Assembly (NCBI GenBank): GCA_029582265.1
Contig: CM055822.1
Location: 44,627,936-44,691,935 of the forward strand
Reading direction: 5' to 3'
Source: Zoroaster sp. YZ-2022
Lineage: Eukaryota > Echinodermata > Asteroidea > Forcipulatida > Zoroasteridae
Length of the DNA stretch: 64,000 bases
Within the stretch, counting starts at the first letter, position 1; the number at the start of each line of letters is the position of its first letter. The notes below the pieces were generated by a model. It searched no databases, was not told the DNA's origin, and worked only from the letters and a program-made list of their open reading frames with translations. Position numbers and translations under genes: made by a program. This document shows, in pieces, positions 23,352 to 33,678 of this stretch.

Positions 23352-24240
23352 TAGCAATGTGTATACAGCCACAACCCTACACAAAGAAGACACTTAATTG
23401 TACAAGGCATGGTTAAATCGATTGACAAAATGACCCGCCGTTATTTGGTGATTTTGGAAATTGTTATGTTAAGAAGGTATGTGGTTTTGTTAAGAATCGA
23501 TTCGTAAAACTGTAGTTCTGTAATACATATACATGTAGATGTAGCTGTATTGAAAAGCAGCCACCATTGTAAATTTGAAAGTCAGTGCGTCATTATAATT
23601 ATATCCCTTCGTTCAGTAATAAAACGTGCGGAGAGAAGTTTAGAACTTTCTTTTTAGTGATGATGTAATGTATAAAAATAGGTTTTGAGAGAAAGCTTAA
23701 TTGTACAAGTAAGTTCAGAATTTGCTAGAAGGATGATTTTGGTATAAAAGTGGGACACATTTGGTATAGAGGTAGGATTAGGAGTGAGTGTGTAAGACTT
23801 GTGGAGAAGTTTTTGTTGTTCTGCACGAATTCAGCGGCGGTTAAGAAGATAACGTGGTGCCGACGTCAGACAGTCTATTGAATATTTTCCTTCGAACTGT
23901 GCGTTTTTTATGGCGAGTCGTCCAGGAGTTGAGTTTTAACTTCAAGTTAAAATCAAAATCAGAACAGGGCGTATGTAACAGCTTTGCAAGCTGTTTTGTG
24001 CGACGCGCGACGCGGATTTCAGCCAATCAGAATGACGAAGCTTGGCATCACGCGCCTGAATCATGTACTTATAAGTGTTTCGTGTGTCCCCAAAACGTGA
24101 ATTTGCCCATTTATATTTGGCTTTATTACTCACCATTTAATTTAAAAAAAATTATTAATTTTTTTTTTTACGTTTTGAAAACGAAATCCATACAGGCATT
24201 TGTTGTATTGTCGCATACATATATTTTACTGATGGAGACT
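23352..24240. other. Intronic sequence, nothing recognised
   Basis: Part of the large segment present in copy A but absent from copy B. TTAATTGTACAAG occurs twice (about 23,393 and 23,698). No coding or RNA signal is recognised. Confidence 0.35.
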
Positions 24241-24283
24241 CCATACACTGTAAAACTGGGTGTTAAAACTACACCACCGGTGG

Positions 24284-24482
24284 ATTTAATTTTGCCCTAC
24301 ACCGACGTGTGTATAGCACTGCATACTCAGTGCTTTCCGAGTGTCTGTGAAAAACTACACAGGCGACTCGGGCGGGCTTCTCGGGAATCCAGCCCGAGTC
24401 GCCTGTGTAGTTTTTTCACAGACACACGGAAAGCACCGAGTATACAGTGCTATACAAACGTCGGTGTAGGGCAAAATTAAAT
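24284..24482. repeat. Long near-perfect foldback (about 90-bp arms)
   Basis: Arms 24,284-24,373 and 24,392-24,482 are reverse complements with about four substitutions and one indel. The loop is 18 bases. Arm ends read ATTTAATTTTGCCCTACACC and GGTGTAGGGCAAAATTAAAT. CACCACCGGTG flanks the foldback on both sides (about 24,272 and 24,529). Such a structure fits a foldback element or a long hairpin transcript. Confidence 0.85.
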
Positions 24483-24682
24483 CAATTGTTTATCTCCCGA
24501 CGCAAGAATTTCACCAACCTATATATATACACCACCGGTGTTTATATTGGGAAAATCAACCAATAACACCATGGAATGCAACCCGACCAATATAAACACC
24601 ATGGAAGAATGAAGTTAACACCATTGGTGTTATTTTATGACACCAGTTTTTGTCGGGTATGGAATCTGAACAAGGTGTTAAT

Positions 24683-25254
24683 TTTTTATTTTTTATTTAT
24701 TTATTTATTTGGACTTACACTTTTACAACAGTGGCACTCGGCCAAAAGGCGGTGCGTCCGACACACATACACATAAATAATACAAAACACATTTAAAAGC
24801 AAATTAACAAGATACAAAAATGTGTGATGATACACTCTCAGTTTTGACGTCGTAGGTGTTGTCCAGAACAAGGGATGCACGCGCGACACCAAATCTGAGG
24901 GTGTACCATCAATCATATAGCTATCATTGACCATTGGAACCCAAGTTGATTTAAAATGAGTTCTAGAAAATATAGTAAAAATATAAAACATATATAAACA
25001 AAATTACAGCAACGAAGTATGCAAGAAGAGATTATTTACATTGTAGTCCGAATAATATCGGATCTCAATTTCCACGCACGCTTAACATATGATTTACAGA
25101 AAGTATCAAATAATGAATGAATTATATCGGCATTTTCTATATTACAGAATATACTTGAGGTGCTCCCAAGTGTGAGATGATATTTAACATCTAAGCTGCC
25201 GGATATAAAAAGCTCCCATATATCATAATATTCATTTGACATAAGACATAACAC
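24683..25254 (-). mobile_element. Candidate 5'-truncated LINE-like 3' end
   Basis: On the minus strand an open stretch (25,254 down to 25,036, with YYDIWELFISGSLD and IHSLFDTFCKSYVKRAW) is followed by non-coding sequence and a terminal AAATAAATAAATAAA tract at about 24,683-24,712. A coding end plus a simple A-rich tail is typical of non-LTR retrotransposons. No diagnostic RT or endonuclease motif is present, so the class is a guess. It is absent from copy B. Confidence 0.3.
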
Positions 25255-25362
25255 TGTAATTAAACACTGTAATTAAACACAGCCAGAATAGTCCCATGAA
25301 ACCGAAACTTAAACAAGATCTGCCTACTCTATGCATTATGAGTAATACCAGAAGTTTATTAC

Positions 25363-25488
25363 CTATAACATTAAGTCTAGCTCTTGGCGGTGCATAGTCT
25401 TCACGGTTTTCCCAATACGTTGAAGCCGTAATTTTGTCATCTGGGATGTCACCATTCTCCATACCAAGAGGTGTCTCAATCGAGCAAC
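25363..25488 (-). CDS. F5/8 type C domain gene, N-terminal domain exon (copy A, exon N)
   Basis: 126 nt with an acceptor ending GATGTAG, phase 1 start, and an exit in phase 1 at ATAG|GTAATA. It encodes CSIETPLGMENGDIPDDKI, then TASTYWENREDYAPPRARLN. This is the canonical opening of an F5/8C domain: the first Cys, PLGMENG, I.D..ITAS, and the ARLN that precedes the AW segment. The phase fits exon A at 20,121 exactly (one base carried over makes the Gly). Exons N, A and B together give about 158 residues, the usual F5/8C length. Exons further 5' (signal peptide, other domains) are not recognised before the gap at 26,537. Confidence 0.82.
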   Translation of the reverse strand, partial: VARLRHLLVWRMVTSQMTKLRLQRIGKTVKTMHRQELDLML

Positions 25489-25791
25489 CTACATCAAAAG
25501 GACATAACAAATCTCTTTTATCATGTACAATGTTAGAAATGTCTGTAAATTTACATGCACCGTAATATAAATCACCGTAAAAATAACGGTCAGTATCGTG
25601 TTTTTGTATTATAACAGTACTTTTGATATAAAAGTACAATATATAGACGTATACTTACATTTCGTAATAAAATGACGGGATTTTACGGTGATTTTACAGG
25701 GATAAATCGACATTGCGTTATTTTACGTTCGTGTTCGTAGGCCTAATGTCAGAAAAATATAACTTGTTTTTTTACGGGTCACCTTATTCGT

Positions 25792-26368
25792 ACACTGTAA
25801 AAAATTTCCGTAATTTTACGGCGAAAAGTTCTATATTCTACGGTGAATTACCGTAATCATCCCTTTCGCAGTGTTTTACGGACGAAACCCGCATTATGGC
25901 CGCTCCCATTGCACTCTGGGATATATCCAATATGTAAATGATCTGACCTTAGTTTGACATAACTTTGCGCTCGAATCATTTCCAAGGTTTAAATATGTGA
26001 AAATGGGTGATTTTAGGCCATTTTCAAATAATTTACTGTTAATTTTATGATTAAAAAGGTAATATTTTGATGTTCTCTTCTATGTTGATGTAAAAAAGTA
26101 CATTCAAAATTTAAAATATTTAAATATACATTATAATTGCATGCCACCATAACTAAAAAGAGTTTCGAAAAGACGTTAACTGCTGTTTCATATACGGTAC
26201 CCGTAAAAATACGTAAATATTTTACGTAAAATAACGGAAAGTTTCAGTAAAAAGTACGGTAACCGTCATTTCGCAGGCAGTAACTAACAGTAATTTTACG
26301 GTATTTTGTTGGCAACCTGGCTGCCAGGTATTTGACCGTAATTTTTACGGGAATTTTTTTTACAGTGT
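25792..26368. mobile_element. TIR element rich in TTTTACGG/CCGTAAAA (copy A)
   Basis: It begins ACACTGTAAAAAATTTCCGT and ends with the inverse TTTACAGTGT. The interior is studded with CCGTAA/TTACGG words. The matching element in copy B is at 30,171-30,731. No coding is visible. Superfamily undetermined. Confidence 0.55.
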
Positions 26369-26536
26369 GTGTCTGTAAATTTACATCACGGTTGACAACT
26401 GGCGTCCAAACTGCCAGTATTATCACTATAATTTTACGTTTTTTTTCTTCTAACAGTGTAAGTGCACTATAGGTTCACAATATGGGTATACATTGAATAG
26501 GCCTACAAATATACAAACCATTTTTAGTTTTGGTAG

Positions 26537-27036
26537 NNNNNNNNNNNNNNNNNNNNNNNNNNNNNNNNNNNNNNNNNNNNNNNNNNNNNNNNNNNNNNNN
26601 NNNNNNNNNNNNNNNNNNNNNNNNNNNNNNNNNNNNNNNNNNNNNNNNNNNNNNNNNNNNNNNNNNNNNNNNNNNNNNNNNNNNNNNNNNNNNNNNNNNN
26701 NNNNNNNNNNNNNNNNNNNNNNNNNNNNNNNNNNNNNNNNNNNNNNNNNNNNNNNNNNNNNNNNNNNNNNNNNNNNNNNNNNNNNNNNNNNNNNNNNNNN
26801 NNNNNNNNNNNNNNNNNNNNNNNNNNNNNNNNNNNNNNNNNNNNNNNNNNNNNNNNNNNNNNNNNNNNNNNNNNNNNNNNNNNNNNNNNNNNNNNNNNNN
26901 NNNNNNNNNNNNNNNNNNNNNNNNNNNNNNNNNNNNNNNNNNNNNNNNNNNNNNNNNNNNNNNNNNNNNNNNNNNNNNNNNNNNNNNNNNNNNNNNNNNN
27001 NNNNNNNNNNNNNNNNNNNNNNNNNNNNNNNNNNNN
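26537..27036. other. Assembly gap (500 N)
   Basis: Exactly 500 Ns, a placeholder length. Copy A ends at its left edge and copy B starts at its right edge. Confidence 0.99.
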
Positions 27037-27217
27037 GATGGTCAAGAGCATAATGATCTAAACGTTGAGTTAAACCCACAGCCTTAGAGATTACTTTGAC
27101 ATGGTTTCAACGCAAACCTTTAACGTATTCATAGCTTTACTCACACTAAACATTAACATATCTAAAGTCGTAATTCGAGTAGAGTGAGTACCAAATACAA
27201 ATTTCTATAACGTAACT

Positions 27218-27511
27218 ACTGTGAAAAACAACGTTAATTTTGAACATGTCTATGTGTTAATTTATAAACACCTTGTGGAAATAAACAAGCTTTGGTGTTC
27301 ATAAAGTGTAATCCCATTTTAAACGTACTTTTGTGTCTTAGCTATTAATGCCTTAATGTGTCTTTGTGTCTAAATTAATTAACACACAAACGTGTTTTGG
27401 TATAACAAAAAATGTACACCGCAAAGCTTTTTAGCTTTGGAAAATAAACACAAAGTGTTATCAGAAAGGTGTTTATAAGATGTTTAAACATTAACACTTG
27501 TTTTTACAGTG
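27218..27511. mobile_element. MITE-like element (copy B counterpart of 17,588-17,873)
   Basis: Same imperfect TIRs (ACTGTGAAAAACAACGTTAA on the left, TTTTTACAGTG on the right). Confidence 0.5.
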
Positions 27512-28261
27512 CAGGTTGGGAACAAACAAATTTTAAAGTTAAATACTTCGATAAACTGTAGTCCACACTCTAATAACAAAAAGGCATGAGTAAACACTAT
27601 AAAAATACACCAAATCAAGTTAGCTTTTAAATTTCCAATAAAGAAATAAATTTCTTTTGACCAAAATTACAACCATTCACCATTATTTTAACGAACAAAT
27701 TGTATATAATGAGTGACGTTTATTGAGCAGTTTGTTGAGTAGTTTGTTGAAGAAAGGACATGGGGCACTTTTCTCAACTTTAAAGGACAATATCGTCATG
27801 ATCAGAGCAGAATTGTTTTGATAGGGCATGGAATCGATGTCCTAGTTTAAATGAATTCAGTGACTGATAATAATACCCGATGAACATGCGCTTGCCTAGA
27901 AAACAGAGCGCGATAATATCATATTACCATGGCTACTGCATAAATATCATTATTATATCCAGCCGCTGGTTCGTTTATCTAGCCGCCACGGTGATATGAT
28001 ATTATCACGCCCTGTCATTGTAGACCAGCGCGAGATCGTGGGGGTATTATTTTCAGTCATCTAAAACTAGGACACCGATTCCATGCGCTAATCAAAAGCT
28101 CTCTTATCGTGACGATATTGACATCGACTAACTCTGTCCCTCAATGAAAACATAATATAATTATACATCTTATTTCCCTCTTTGACCCCAAATTTGATTA
28201 ATGGTTTAGCAAACCATGTCAAAGGAGTGTTGATTTTTAACACGGCTTTACTTATGCATGC

Positions 28262-28402
28262 TTAACGCTTGCATCCTATCACCTCAAAACGCATACTGCA
28301 ATGGTTATTCCACGAAGTAGGCAGAATGCGCAAAAATCTTGTAAACAAAACCGTCGCAAATCTATTGGTCACTAGAGTGTCTCCATCAGTGTTTCCGGTG
28401 AA
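28262..28402 (-). CDS. F5/8 type C domain gene, last exon (copy B, exon B)
   Basis: 141 nt, open, with acceptor TTATTTTCCACAG and stop TAA at 28,262-28,264. It encodes FTGNTDGDTLVTNRF, FLRILPTSWNNHCSMRFE and VIGCKR. Compared with copy A it has two silent and three replacement codons (Q/L, L/S, R/C). The final Cys of the domain is retained. Confidence 0.75.
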   Translation of the reverse strand, partial: FTGNTDGDTLVTNRFATVLFTRFLRILPTSWNNHCSMRFEVIGCKR

Positions 28403-29205
28403 CTGTGGAAAATAATTTAAAGAGTGCCATTTATTTGAAAACATTTTATTCAGTATAATTAAGGGCTATTATTTCTAAACATTATATTCCAATAATCACG
28501 TGGTTTAATAAAGCGTTGGTACAGTACTTATATTCCAATAGCGCAATGTCGTTACCCCTGATAACTTTGGCAATATCTTTTCTGTACAGTTTCTTAGCTC
28601 ATGGGAAAGTATACAGTCCCGAGCTATACAGTCCCGGCGCTTTAGTGGTTTTCAAATACAACTCAACCCCTAAAGTCACAGCTATAGCCATCATTCTGGT
28701 TTAATAGAAACACTTATGTTGACAGTAGGGGTGCACAATGTGCTTCCGCTGATATTTTTGTTATATCTCCTAAAGTCTACGAACGATCACTGTGTTAATA
28801 GTGTCCTATTAAACTATCCCTTTCATAATTAGAAATGTAATGTCCTTTTTATAGGCTATTTAAATACTCATTTTTGTCAATCATGACATAATGTTTTAAT
28901 TCCTAATGTTTTGAACCAAAACTGCACGTTTCTGTCTGTCGATATGCACGCGCATTGTGTTTTGGTTTAGGCGTGACATCATATATCACATCGCCTACGC
29001 ATTGATCTCCATTATAATGATGATGGAGATCAATAGATCAATAAGACGATGAGACCTGTGACGTCATGTCTTAACCAAAACAAAGATGGTGCCGCATACT
29101 GCTAACTGGGCACTAAAACGTGACCGCGCCACAATTTTGTACACACAGGTCACATCGTCTATAAAATTTATACGACTTAATTTGTCTCTTGACATTATAA
29201 CTTGC

Positions 29206-29420
29206 CTCATTTGATGTCCCATCTTCATTAGTCAAGTCATGCAAGCGTTGGGCATCATCATCACCGTACTGTACACTGTAAGCCGTGACCCATTGGAGAT
29301 ATCCGTCTGCGCTATTCCGGCCCTGTGTGATCAGACCAGTGACGTATGCCTTGACACCAAAGTCAACTTGTATCCATGGGTGAGCGTCCACCGAGGCAGT
29401 ACACCACGCACCAACCCTAC
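29206..29420 (-). CDS. F5/8 type C domain gene, middle exon (copy B, exon A)
   Basis: 215 nt, open, phase 1 to phase 0, with acceptor AATAAACAG and the same GC donor GAG|GCAAGT. It encodes RVGAWCTASVDAHPWIQVDF, TGLITQGRNSADGYLQWVT, YSVQYGDDDAQRLHDLTNED. It is one codon longer than copy A. Differences cluster in predicted loop positions (before HPWIQ, after NSAD, after GDDD). It keeps AWCTAS, which is closer to the family norm than copy A's AWLVGR. Confidence 0.78.
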
Positions 29421-29735
29421 CTGTTTATTCCGTAAAATGTATCGGTTATATAATAATAAATAACATCATGCACGTTCATTTTGTGAACAAGAGCAATACA
29501 CGTACTAAATAATTCTTAATCTACTTAATAATTCTTATTCTCTATTTAAACGTAAATTTATTGCAGTCATCATTGCAGTGCTTTAAGGTATCAACAAATA
29601 CAAGAATTTGAGTACATTTGTTTGTATTCGTACTCGTACTGTAATTAAATACAGCCAGAATAGTCCCATGAAAACCGAAACTTAAACAAGACCTGCCTAC
29701 TCTATGCATTACGAGTAATACCAGAAGTTTATTAC

Positions 29736-29860
29736 CTATAATATAAGTCTAGCTCTTGGCGGTGCATGGTCTTGATGGTTTTGCCAATACGTTGAAGCCG
29801 TAATTTTGTCATCTGGGATGTCACCATTCTTCATACCAAGAGGTGTCTTAATCGAGCAAC
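29736..29860 (-). pseudogene. F5/8 type C domain exon N, frameshifted (copy B)
   Basis: 125 nt against 126 in copy A. One base is lost near the 3' end, so the exon reads ...RARLIL then TAG right at the splice site, and exon A would be out of frame. Six further codons differ from copy A, all replacements and none silent. They include two Glu-to-Lys changes, one in the PLGMENG core (PLGMKNG here) and one in the preceding SIET. As written, copy B cannot make the full domain, unless the base loss is a consensus error. Confidence 0.7.
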
Positions 29861-30170
29861 CTACATTAAAAGGATATAACAATTCTCTTTTATCATGTAC
29901 ACTGTTAGAAATGTCTGAAAATTTACATGCACCGTAATATAAATCACCGTAAAAATAACGGTCAGTATCGTGTTTTTGTATTACTTTTGATATAAAAGTA
30001 CAATATATAGACGTATATTATATACTTACATTTCGTAATAAAATGACGGGATTTTACGGAGATTTCACAGGGATAAATCAACATTGCGTTATTTTACGTT
30101 CGTGTTCGTAGGCCTAATGTCAGAAAAATATAACTTGTTTTTACGGGTCACCTTATTCGTACACTGTAAA

Positions 30171-30731
30171 AAATTTCCGTAATTTTACGGCGAAAAGTTC
30201 TATATTCTACGGTGGTGCCGTAATCATCCCTTTCGCAGTGTTTTACGGACGAAACCCGCGTATGGCCGCTCCCATTTGCACTCAGGGATATGTCAATATG
30301 TAAATGATCTGACCTTAGTTTGACCAACTTTGCGCTCGAATCATTTCCAAGGTTTAAATATGTGAAATGGGTGATTTTAGGCCATTTTCAAATAATTTAC
30401 TGTTAATTTTATGATTAAAAAGGTAATATTTTGATGTTCTCTTCTATGTTGATGTAAAAAAGTACATTCAAAATTTTAAATATTTAAATATACATTATAA
30501 TTGCATGCCACTATGACTAAAAAGAGTTTCGAAAAGACGTTAACTGCTGTTTCATATACGGTACCCGTAAAAATACGTACATATTTTACGTAAAATAACG
30601 GAAAGTTTCAGTAAAAAGTACGGTAACCGTCATTTTATGACGGTAACTAACAGTAATTTTACGGTATTTTGTTGGCAACCTGGCTGCCAGGTATTTCACC
30701 GTAAATTTTACGGGAATTTTTTTTACAGTGT
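30171..30731. mobile_element. TIR element rich in TTTTACGG/CCGTAAAA (copy B)
   Basis: Counterpart of 25,792-26,368 with the same ends ACACTGTAAAAAATTTCCGT and TTTACAGTGT. Confidence 0.55.
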
Positions 30732-30862
30732 GTGTCTGTAAATTTACATCACGGTTGACAACTGGCGTCCAAACTGCCAGTATTATAACTATAATTTTAT
30801 AGGTTCACAAGATGGGTATACATTGAATAGGCCTACAAATATACAAACCATTTTTAGTTTTG

Positions 30863-32385
30863 CTGGTGACAGTCCCGTTATGTTTTACCTATACAAAGAC
30901 AGGAGCGTAATTGCCGATAGAGTGAGACAAATTGAGGCAAATGGGTGAGAACATTGAAAATGGGAGTAGTTGAGCGCACTTCCCTCAATACAAGAGAGAA
31001 TAGGGTATCGTTTTGATGGAAACTTACACCTGGAGACCGCACTATTAAAATAACTGTGTTCGCAAAGGCTTTGAATATATAAAATAACTTCTGTATCTCA
31101 AGAATTATATAATTTCTACACTTGTTGAGGAAGAAACCGCTATTCAAAACTTGATTTCTTAAAATTGAACAGGAAAATACGGTTCGTACCATTTCTACTG
31201 TGATGCAGTAAAGATGCACACCCATTCCCGTATCTATGCAGGAATTTAAAAAACCTTATTGCGATCGAGGTTGAAAAACATGTCGGGGGTCGTTCATTTC
31301 CCGTTATTATGAAAAGTGCTTAAAACGGGTTATTTTTAAAACCCAAATTTCCCTCACTTTTTAAAGGTGTACGGTAATATTTTTTATCATTATTTAAACA
31401 TTCTGATACTTAACATTGTTGCGTACCTGCGTGCGTTTGTACGCAGCGAAAAAGACGAACATAAAATGAGTCTAAACTTTGACTTTACCATGTTTATTAA
31501 TGATCCTAGTAGTCAGGTCCAAGACACCAGTGCAGCTACTCCAACAGCGGCTTCTCATGTCGCCTCGCTCTCCTGAAACAGGCTGGTTGACTGTTGACAA
31601 CATTCGCAGAATCGCCGCAGTGTTCAGTGGTACTCACAGTTTGGGAATTCAGATGTGCAATAACCAAAACTAGAAAAACAATAGCACCAAGTTGAGATGT
31701 GACGACCCCATTTTTGACAAATTCACGACAACCAATGTTTGAGATTATTCTTGGATGGGCATGCGAAAAAGTTACGGAATAGTTGGGAAACAAATGAAAT
31801 ACCAAGATGTTGCTAATTTCAAATGTACAATAGATATACTTTATTATTTCTATACCGAGCCATCACTGCTAATGGTTCATGTATAAAAAAAAAAATATCA
31901 CTAATGATTGTCCAATCAGAAAGGATGTGAAAACCAGCGATGTCTTGTGCGGAAAACAGCACGTAGTTCATCACTGTTATTGATTAAAGATATATCACTC
32001 GTGTTGACGACTAAGACGACTCACAAAATAAAATCTATAAAGCAAACAATTTTGAAACATAATATTTCAATTCAATTCAATTTAATTCAATATCATGTTT
32101 GTTTGTTATTACGAAAACCCCACAAAAAATTTTGGATATCAGGCTTCAACCAATTTAAAAGTGATATCTCAAACGCGCTTGAATTTGATTCGGCAGCCTT
32201 CTGCCAAGTTGCATTATTGTGTGGTCATATATACAGCCCAAGGACTAAAACAGGGGTCACGGCCCACCCTTTATTAATTTGGTCCTAATCCTTGATGGAT
32301 TTTTCGTTCAAAGTCTCAAATAAGCTCTTCCTTAACCCCAGAAAAATCAGGTAATCTACCAGTGTTGCCATCAATTTGCCCAAAC
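30863..32385. other. Unassigned sequence past the end of copy B
   Basis: No domain is recognised. A 36-codon ATG frame at 31,466-31,576 (MSLNFDFTMFINDPSSQ...) and a minus-strand open stretch at 30,878-31,225 are too short or featureless to call as genes. Confidence 0.35.
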
Positions 32386-32389
32386 ACAG

Positions 32390-33008
32390 ACATAGTGGCA
32401 TAGATAGATGGTTCATTGGGTTCAAACTAGCACACAGTTGACACAGATAGATGATTTCATTGGTTCAAACCCGCATACAGGAATTGACATAGATAGATGC
32501 TTTCATTGGTTCAAACTAGCATACAGGGTGTCATAGATAGATGCTTTCATTGGTTCAAACTAGCATACAGGGAGCATAGATAGATGCTTTCATTGGTTCA
32601 AACTAGCATACAGGGTGACATGAATAGATGCTCACATTGGTTCAAACTAGCATACAGGGTGTCAAAGATAGATGCTTTCGTTGGTTTTCAAACTAGCATA
32701 CAGGAGTAGATAGATGCTTTCATTGGTTCAAACTAGCATACAGGGTGTCATAGATAGATCTTTCATTGGTTCAACCTAGCATACAGGGCGACATAGATCG
32801 ATGCTTTCATTGGTTCAAACTAGCATACAGGGTGTCATAGATAGATGCTACCATTGGTTCAAACTAGCATACAGGGTGGCAGAGATAGATGCTCATTGGT
32901 TCAAACTAGCATACAGAATTGGCATAGATAGATGCTTTCATTGGTTCAAACTAGCATACGGGTGACATAGATAGATACTTTCATTGGTTCAAACCGCATA
33001 CAGGGTGA
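32390..33008. repeat. Minisatellite, about 44-bp unit, about 14 copies
   Basis: The unit reads ATAGATAGATGCTTTCATTG then GTTCAAACTAGCATACAGGGTG(T/A)C. Units vary by small indels. Three more diverged units lie at 34,082-34,200, on the far side of the candidate gene at 33,320-33,850. Confidence 0.85.
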
Positions 33009-33319
33009 CTGTCACCAGTGGTTAGAAAATTAGCCTTAAGCATTATATGGTATGTTGTTCAGGGTACTTGATCAAAGTATAAACCAAAAACCCAGCGAAT
33101 CTTTGATTCGTATATAACCAATGGGTTTCTTGTACGGGCGTCGAACCGTCATGTGATTGAACATGAATGGTAGGACAATTTGTAAAGGAAACGAGGTCAA
33201 TAAAACCAAAAGGGAACGCTGTTTGTGTGGGAAGTTTTTACGTTGCGGGTGCTGGAGGTATCTCACCAGGTGGGTGTTTGCCAACAGATTGGGCCGTCTG
33301 CGCTGAGAGGCTGCGCATC

Positions 33320-33478
33320 ATGCCTAAGCCGCGAGCTTTGAGAGGTGTGTCGGCGACTCCAGTTGTACTGGGTAAGGTCCGTCGAGATGTTTTGAGACCC
33401 ATGCAGAGTGGCTCCCGAGGCAACGTAAAATCTCCCAGGGCACGGGCCTTGGATGAACTTGACAAAGCCAAAGGCATT
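33320..33478 (+). CDS. Unidentified candidate gene, exon 1
   Basis: ATG at 33,320 (context GCGCATCATGC) opens 53 codons: MPKPRALRGVSATPVVLGKV, then RRDVLRPMQSGSRGNVKSPR and ARALDELDKAKGI. The exon ends at a good donor ATT|GTGAGT. The product is strongly basic and without hydrophobic segments. The stretch is clearly richer in GC and CpG than its surroundings, which supports an exon. The frame is also open upstream to 33,167, so the start is not certain. I do not recognise the family. RxxL and basic/TP-rich strings recall small cell-cycle regulators such as securins, but that is a weak impression. Confidence 0.4.
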
Positions 33479-33678
33479 GTGAGTTGAAAATCAGTTTTAA
33501 CTTTGTAGTGTCTAAATGTTTATGCCAAATGTTTGAATACCGGTACTCTCAGTGATATATATTTGAATTTAGTAATGCAAGATTAAGTGATATTCTAGCA
33601 AATGAACTTGTATCAATTGTGTGTAAAAAAGTTGATGTCCGACAAGGGGTATTATATGTAAAATATGTTGCATTTCAG

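Larger units (their letters stand above)
27037..30862. repeat. Large duplicated segment, copy B
   Basis: It matches 17,386-20,163, 21,120-21,335 and 25,255-26,536 of copy A in the same order and orientation. It lacks the 18,369-18,620 MITE, the 20,164-21,119 insertion and about 3.9 kb between 21,335 and 25,255. Non-coding identity is about 94% by eye. Its last base corresponds to the last base of contig 1. Confidence 0.85.

Noticed and set aside
23854..24480. 208-codon plus-strand frame
   Set aside because: It runs through AT-rich intron and into one arm of the foldback; no domain recognised.
26450..27087. Open frames made of unknown residues
   Set aside because: They run through the 500-N gap (the same applies at 51,182-51,833).
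33238..33477. Minus-strand 79-codon frame opposite the candidate gene
   Set aside because: Shadow of the GC-rich plus-strand exon; no splice or start context.
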